Below, one piece after another: positions 60,979-64,000 of a DNA stretch of 64,000 nucleotides. Source of the DNA: CBDBBY01 sp965203795 (GTDB lineage: Bacteria > Pseudomonadota > Alphaproteobacteria > Rhodobacterales > Rhodobacteraceae); assembly GCA_965203795.1 (NCBI GenBank), contig OZ241915.1, positions 1 to 64,000 on the forward strand, written 5' to 3'. Under the pieces are notes generated by a model, which worked only from the letters and a program-made list of their open reading frames with translations, searched no databases and had not been told where the DNA came from. Numbering within the stretch: position 1 is the stretch's first letter; the number at the start of each line of letters is the position of its first letter. The position numbers were made by a program, and so were the translations under genes.

Positions 60979-63105
60979 ATGAACGGGGTTGCCGGACAGG
61001 AGGAGGTTCCGCTGGCAAAGCCCGTTGCCGGGGCTTTGTCGTTCATCTTCGCTCTCGTGATTCTCGCTTATTCCGCAACGGGCCCGATGACGGAGTTCGT
61101 CCGCTGGTTCATCGAAGCGACCACTCCAGCGTTCGATGAGCTGAGCAGGCGGGATCAGCGCCTGCTGTTCCGGGAGCACTGGCTCGGCGCGGCCTTCAAG
61201 GCTTTTGAGCGCGCCTTTCTGCTTCCGACGGGGCTGATTCTCGGACTGCCCGTGGTCTTCGCCTTCGCGATAGGCTCCCTGACGCTGCACAAGAGGCAGT
61301 GGCTGAACTGGGCGCTTGCCGCGCTTGCGGTCGGCGTGAACGCAATCTGGATTTTCAACCTGTTCGCGATCGACGGGGGCCTGCTTCCCGTCGCGCGCCT
61401 GATTGATTTTTTCGCGTTTCCGGTGGCGGCCGCGCTGATGCTCTACCTGACCTACCGGTATTTCGGCATGTTCATCGTGGCTTTCTGCCTGTTCTGGATC
61501 GTCTACTTCTTCGCCAAGGGCCTTCTCCCGGACTGGACGGGGATCTTCGCGGGCTCCGATCAGACCGCCGCGCAGAGCTTGAGGTCGATGGTCCTGAACT
61601 TCTGGGCGCAGACAGGCGGGATATACGGCCAGCCTCTGCAGGTCGTGTCGGGCAACGTCCTGATATTCATCGTGTTCGGCGCGGTGCTGATGGCTTCGGG
61701 CGCCGGGGACCTGCTCCTGAAGGTCGCCAACCGGCTTGCGGGAGGACTGATCGGCGGCGCCGCGCATGCGGCCGTCGCGAGCTCGGCCCTGTTCGGAACG
61801 CTTTCCGGTGCGGCCATCGCGAATGTCGTTTCGACGGGCGTGATGACCATACCCGTAATCAAGAAGTCCGGGTTCCGGCCTCCGTTCGCGGGCGCCGTGG
61901 AGGCGGCGGCATCGACGGGCGGCCAGATCATGCCGCCCGTCATGGGCGTGGTGGCGTTTTTCGTCGCGGGTCAGATCGGACTTGAATACCGCTACATCGT
62001 GATCGCCGCGATCGTTCCGGCGGCCTTCTACTATCTGGGCATATTTTTGTCGGTGTATTTCGAGGCGAGGAAGTCCGGCATCGGATCGTTGCCGCAGGAA
62101 GCCCGCCCGGCGCTGACGGCCGTCGAGAAGCGCCAGTGCCTGGTATTCGTCATCCCCCTGTGCGTCCTTTCGTACTTCCTCTTCACGCAGCCTTCGGTCC
62201 CCAAGGCAGGGTTCTACGGATTTGCCGCCGCGGTCGCTTCCGCCCTGTGGCTGTTCCCGTCCTTCAGGTCGTTCCGGAAAATCTACAACGCGTTCGTGTC
62301 CGCAGGCCGGATGGCGGCGCAAATCATCATCATCGTCGCCGCGATCGGGCTGATCGTGGGCCTGATCCAGGTTTCCGGCTTTTCGGGGCGGCTGTCGCTG
62401 CTTCTGGCTGAAGTCGCGGATGGCCCGCTGTTTCTAGTTCTTCTGGTTGTTGCGCTCGGATCGATCGTGCTGGGCATGGGGCTCCCGCCCGGCGCGACCT
62501 ACTTCATCATTGTGATCGCCCTTGCCTCGGGGATCGATGCGGTCGGCGTCGCGCCGCTGACGCTCCATCTCTTCGTCGTGTTCTTCGCGGTGATCTCGAC
62601 GGTGACGCCGCCGGTGGCGCTGGCCGCCTTTGCCGCAGCGCCGATAGCGGGGGCGGACCCCGTCCGGACGGGTTACGAGGCTGCGCGGCTGTCTATCGCC
62701 GGCTTCATCATTCCATTCGTGTTCGTTTACCACCCCGCGGTGCTCTACAAGCTCCAAGTCCTGTTCGAAGTCTTCGGGGGCGAGGCCGTCAGTTCCAAGG
62801 CCATGATCGACATTTCGACCGTCAGCTGGCTGGATCTCGGCTGGGCGATACTGGCGTTCTGCATGTCGATGTGGTTGCTGTGCTCCGCTTTCATCGGGTT
62901 CGAGCGGGGAAGCCTCGGCGTGTTCCAGCGCGTCGCTCGGGCGGCTGTCGGCATTGTGGTTCTTGTACCGGGATTCCTGTATGCGCTTCCGGCCTTTGCC
63001 GCGGGAGTCCTGCTGGTAGCCGCGCACTGGCTGCGCGGATCAGACGCATCGGGCGTCGGCCGGAATCCGGCATCCAAGGAAATCAAGGAGGTGAATAATG
63101 CGTAA
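60979..63105 (+). CDS. TRAP transporter fused permease (TAXI type)
   Basis: 708-residue inner-membrane protein combining the small and large TRAP permease subunits, the 4TM/12TM fusion of TAXI systems. About 17 hydrophobic segments. The DctM-like core has VFGAVLMASGAGDLLL, HAAVASSALFGTLSGAAIAN, ASTGGQIMPPVMGVVAF, GMGLPPGATYFI and STVTPPVALAAFAAAP, all family hallmarks. It imports a small organic acid or amino acid with sodium or protons. ATG at 60979; its end overlaps the binding-protein gene by 8 bp. Confidence 0.93.
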   Translation: MNGVAGQEEVPLAKPVAGALSFIFALVILAYSATGPMTEFVRWFIEATTPAFDELSRRDQRLLFREHWLGAAFKAFERAFLLPTGLILGLPVVFAFAIGSLTLHKRQWLNWALAALAVGVNAIWIFNLFAIDGGLLPVARLIDFFAFPVAAALMLYLTYRYFGMFIVAFCLFWIVYFFAKGLLPDWTGIFAGSDQTAAQSLRSMVLNFWAQTGGIYGQPLQVVSGNVLIFIVFGAVLMASGAGDLLLKVANRLAGGLIGGAAHAAVASSALFGTLSGAAIANVVSTGVMTIPVIKKSGFRPPFAGAVEAAASTGGQIMPPVMGVVAFFVAGQIGLEYRYIVIAAIVPAAFYYLGIFLSVYFEARKSGIGSLPQEARPALTAVEKRQCLVFVIPLCVLSYFLFTQPSVPKAGFYGFAAAVASALWLFPSFRSFRKIYNAFVSAGRMAAQIIIIVAAIGLIVGLIQVSGFSGRLSLLLAEVADGPLFLVLLVVALGSIVLGMGLPPGATYFIIVIALASGIDAVGVAPLTLHLFVVFFAVISTVTPPVALAAFAAAPIAGADPVRTGYEAARLSIAGFIIPFVFVYHPAVLYKLQVLFEVFGGEAVSSKAMIDISTVSWLDLGWAILAFCMSMWLLCSAFIGFERGSLGVFQRVARAAVGIVVLVPGFLYALPAFAAGVLLVAAHWLRGSDASGVGRNPASKEIKEVNNA

Positions 63106-64000
63106 ACTGGCAATCGCGGCTGCTGCGGCCGCACTGGCGTGCACGGCGGCCGCGCACGCGCAAACGTTCAGGATGGCCACGATCGCTCCGAGCCTTAGCC
63201 AGGCCGTGACGATGGCGACCTTCGCGAACGTCGTGAATTCGAACCTCGACGGCATCGAAATCGAAGTAGCGGCGGGCGGCGCCGCGACGCTCCACATGGT
63301 GGAAGTCGGACGCGGCAATCTGGAGATGTCGATGACGTCTCCGGTCGTCTACAACCTGATGGCTGGCGGAAGGGCGATGTACGCGAACGAGCCCGAGGCG
63401 CCAGAGCTGGCGAAGAACCTGCGGCTGCTGATGTGGTTCCCGTACGGGCAGTACCACTTCGCGGTTCGGGGCGACAGCGACATCGAGTTCCTGGACGACA
63501 TCGAGGGCGCGTCCGTGTTCCTCGGACCTGTTGGCGGCGGCGCGTACAACGCGGCGAAGGGCTGGATTCAGTCCACGACGGGACTTGTGGACAACGAGGA
63601 CTACGAGGCAATCAAGGCGAATTGGCAGACGGGCTTCCAAGCCTTTCTCGACGGGAAGGTCGATGTCTACGTGAACGGCTGCCTCGACCCGTGCGGACAG
63701 TTCATCCAATTCACGGAAACCGAGACGGTGCGGTTCATCGGGCCGGAAAGCCACGAAGGCGAGGAAGTCGACAAGTTTCTTGGCCAATGGCGCTACCGGG
63801 AGGAAATTCCTGCGGGCTCCTACGAAGGCCAAGTGAACGACGGCCCGGTCATGTCCATGAACACGGCCGTGGGAATTGCCGTGCGGGCGGACATCGACGA
63901 CGACGTGGTCTACAACATCGCGAAGGCGTTCTGGGACAACATTGAACAAGTGACGTCCGAAGCTCCGTGGGCGAAAGCGCTGAGTCTTGAGTTCGCCGCT
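63098..64000 (+). CDS. TAXI-family TRAP solute-binding protein (partial, 3' end outside window)
   Basis: Starts at ATG 63098 with AAGGAGG 9 bp upstream, overlapping the permease stop by 8 bp. The signal peptide is MRKLAIAAAAAALACTAAAHA. The mature part reads FRMATIAPSLSQAVTMATF, EIEVAAGGAATLHMVEVGRG and SVFLGPVGGGAYNAAKGWIQ, matching TAXI binding proteins, which deliver substrates such as 2-oxoglutarate or glutamate. 301 codons are visible before the right edge; the family is about 320-370 long, so most of the gene is present. Confidence 0.9.
   Translation, partial: MRKLAIAAAAAALACTAAAHAQTFRMATIAPSLSQAVTMATFANVVNSNLDGIEIEVAAGGAATLHMVEVGRGNLEMSMTSPVVYNLMAGGRAMYANEPEAPELAKNLRLLMWFPYGQYHFAVRGDSDIEFLDDIEGASVFLGPVGGGAYNAAKGWIQSTTGLVDNEDYEAIKANWQTGFQAFLDGKVDVYVNGCLDPCGQFIQFTETETVRFIGPESHEGEEVDKFLGQWRYREEIPAGSYEGQVNDGPVMSMNTAVGIAVRADIDDDVVYNIAKAFWDNIEQVTSEAPWAKALSLEFAA

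Noticed and set aside
1..64000. CRISPR array
   Set aside because: No regularly spaced repeats were seen anywhere; the only iterated motif (GCAAAAG) is 7 bp long with irregular spacing.

Overview
The window is a 64-kb stretch of GC-rich bacterial chromosome. I read it as alphaproteobacterial. The order ffh, chorismate mutase, rpsP, rimM, trmD, rplS, the serC leader hairpins, the hydroxyproline-free (no Cys) L31 and a TAXI-type TRAP transporter all fit that class. I cannot name a genus. Housekeeping genes keep clean, tightly spaced operons, while the DNA between them is full of mobile-element debris, decayed genes and defence or toxin-antitoxin modules, as expected for a genome with recent relaxed selection and heavy gene exchange.

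Layout. 1-9.07 kb: a three-gene defence-type operon (helicase with DUF3883, cut by the left edge; DUF1156/COG1743 DNA methylase; DUF499/COG1483 ATPase with an N-terminal HEPN domain). 9.26-12.02 kb: a voltage-gated potassium channel gene split by an IS1634-type insertion whose ends, target duplication and lost first exon-like piece can all be reconstructed. 12.1-19.1 kb: a drug/metabolite exporter, the ffh-aroQ-rpsP-rimM-trmD-rplS-rpmE translation/secretion cluster and a sugar kinase. 19.2-20.7 kb: an AT-richer Xre/ImmA-like plus PIN pair. 20.9-26.6 kb: complete serine synthesis (serA, serC with a leader RNA, divergent serB) and pckA.

27-34.6 kb is the most unusual part. The 3' end of a queuosine-precursor transporter gene (yhhQ, DUF165) occurs three times in the same orientation: intact at 33.97-34.59 kb and as partial copies at 31.07-31.34 and 27.91-28.15 kb. 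Between the copies lie two compact cassettes on the same strand: an XcyI-type restriction-modification pair, and an AAA ATPase with a broken DUF4276 partner that looks like a split OLD/PARIS-like system. No integrase is present. A group II intron reverse-transcriptase start is fused to the middle copy, and an IS1634 right-end remnant abuts the left copy.

34.6-41.7 kb is housekeeping again: aminotransferase, GNAT, sulfurtransferase, smpB, dapA, slt, mnmD. 42-48.3 kb is a second defence region: hicBA, a large GmrSD-like DUF262/DUF1524 protein with an extra C-terminal domain, an orphan and stop-interrupted copy of that domain, and a DUF262 plus HEPN operon. 48.5-58.8 kb carries an FAD oxidoreductase, a dehydratase, a ThDP enzyme, an MltB-type transglycosylase, an OFA-type transporter and smc. 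58.9-60.7 kb is a decay zone (ISKra4-like transposase remnant, a HEPN gene with one nonsense codon, a partner gene that can only start at ATT). 61-64 kb is a TAXI-TRAP transporter running off the right edge.

A recurrent theme is inactivation by single changes: TAA or TGA in place of a sense codon in three genes, a lost HEXXH in the ImmA-like protein, a lost catalytic Glu in the transposase, and a frameshift plus lost acidic residues in the ATPase/DUF4276 pair. The first module, the XcyI-like pair, the GmrSD-like protein and the DUF262/HEPN pair keep their key motifs and may be functional.
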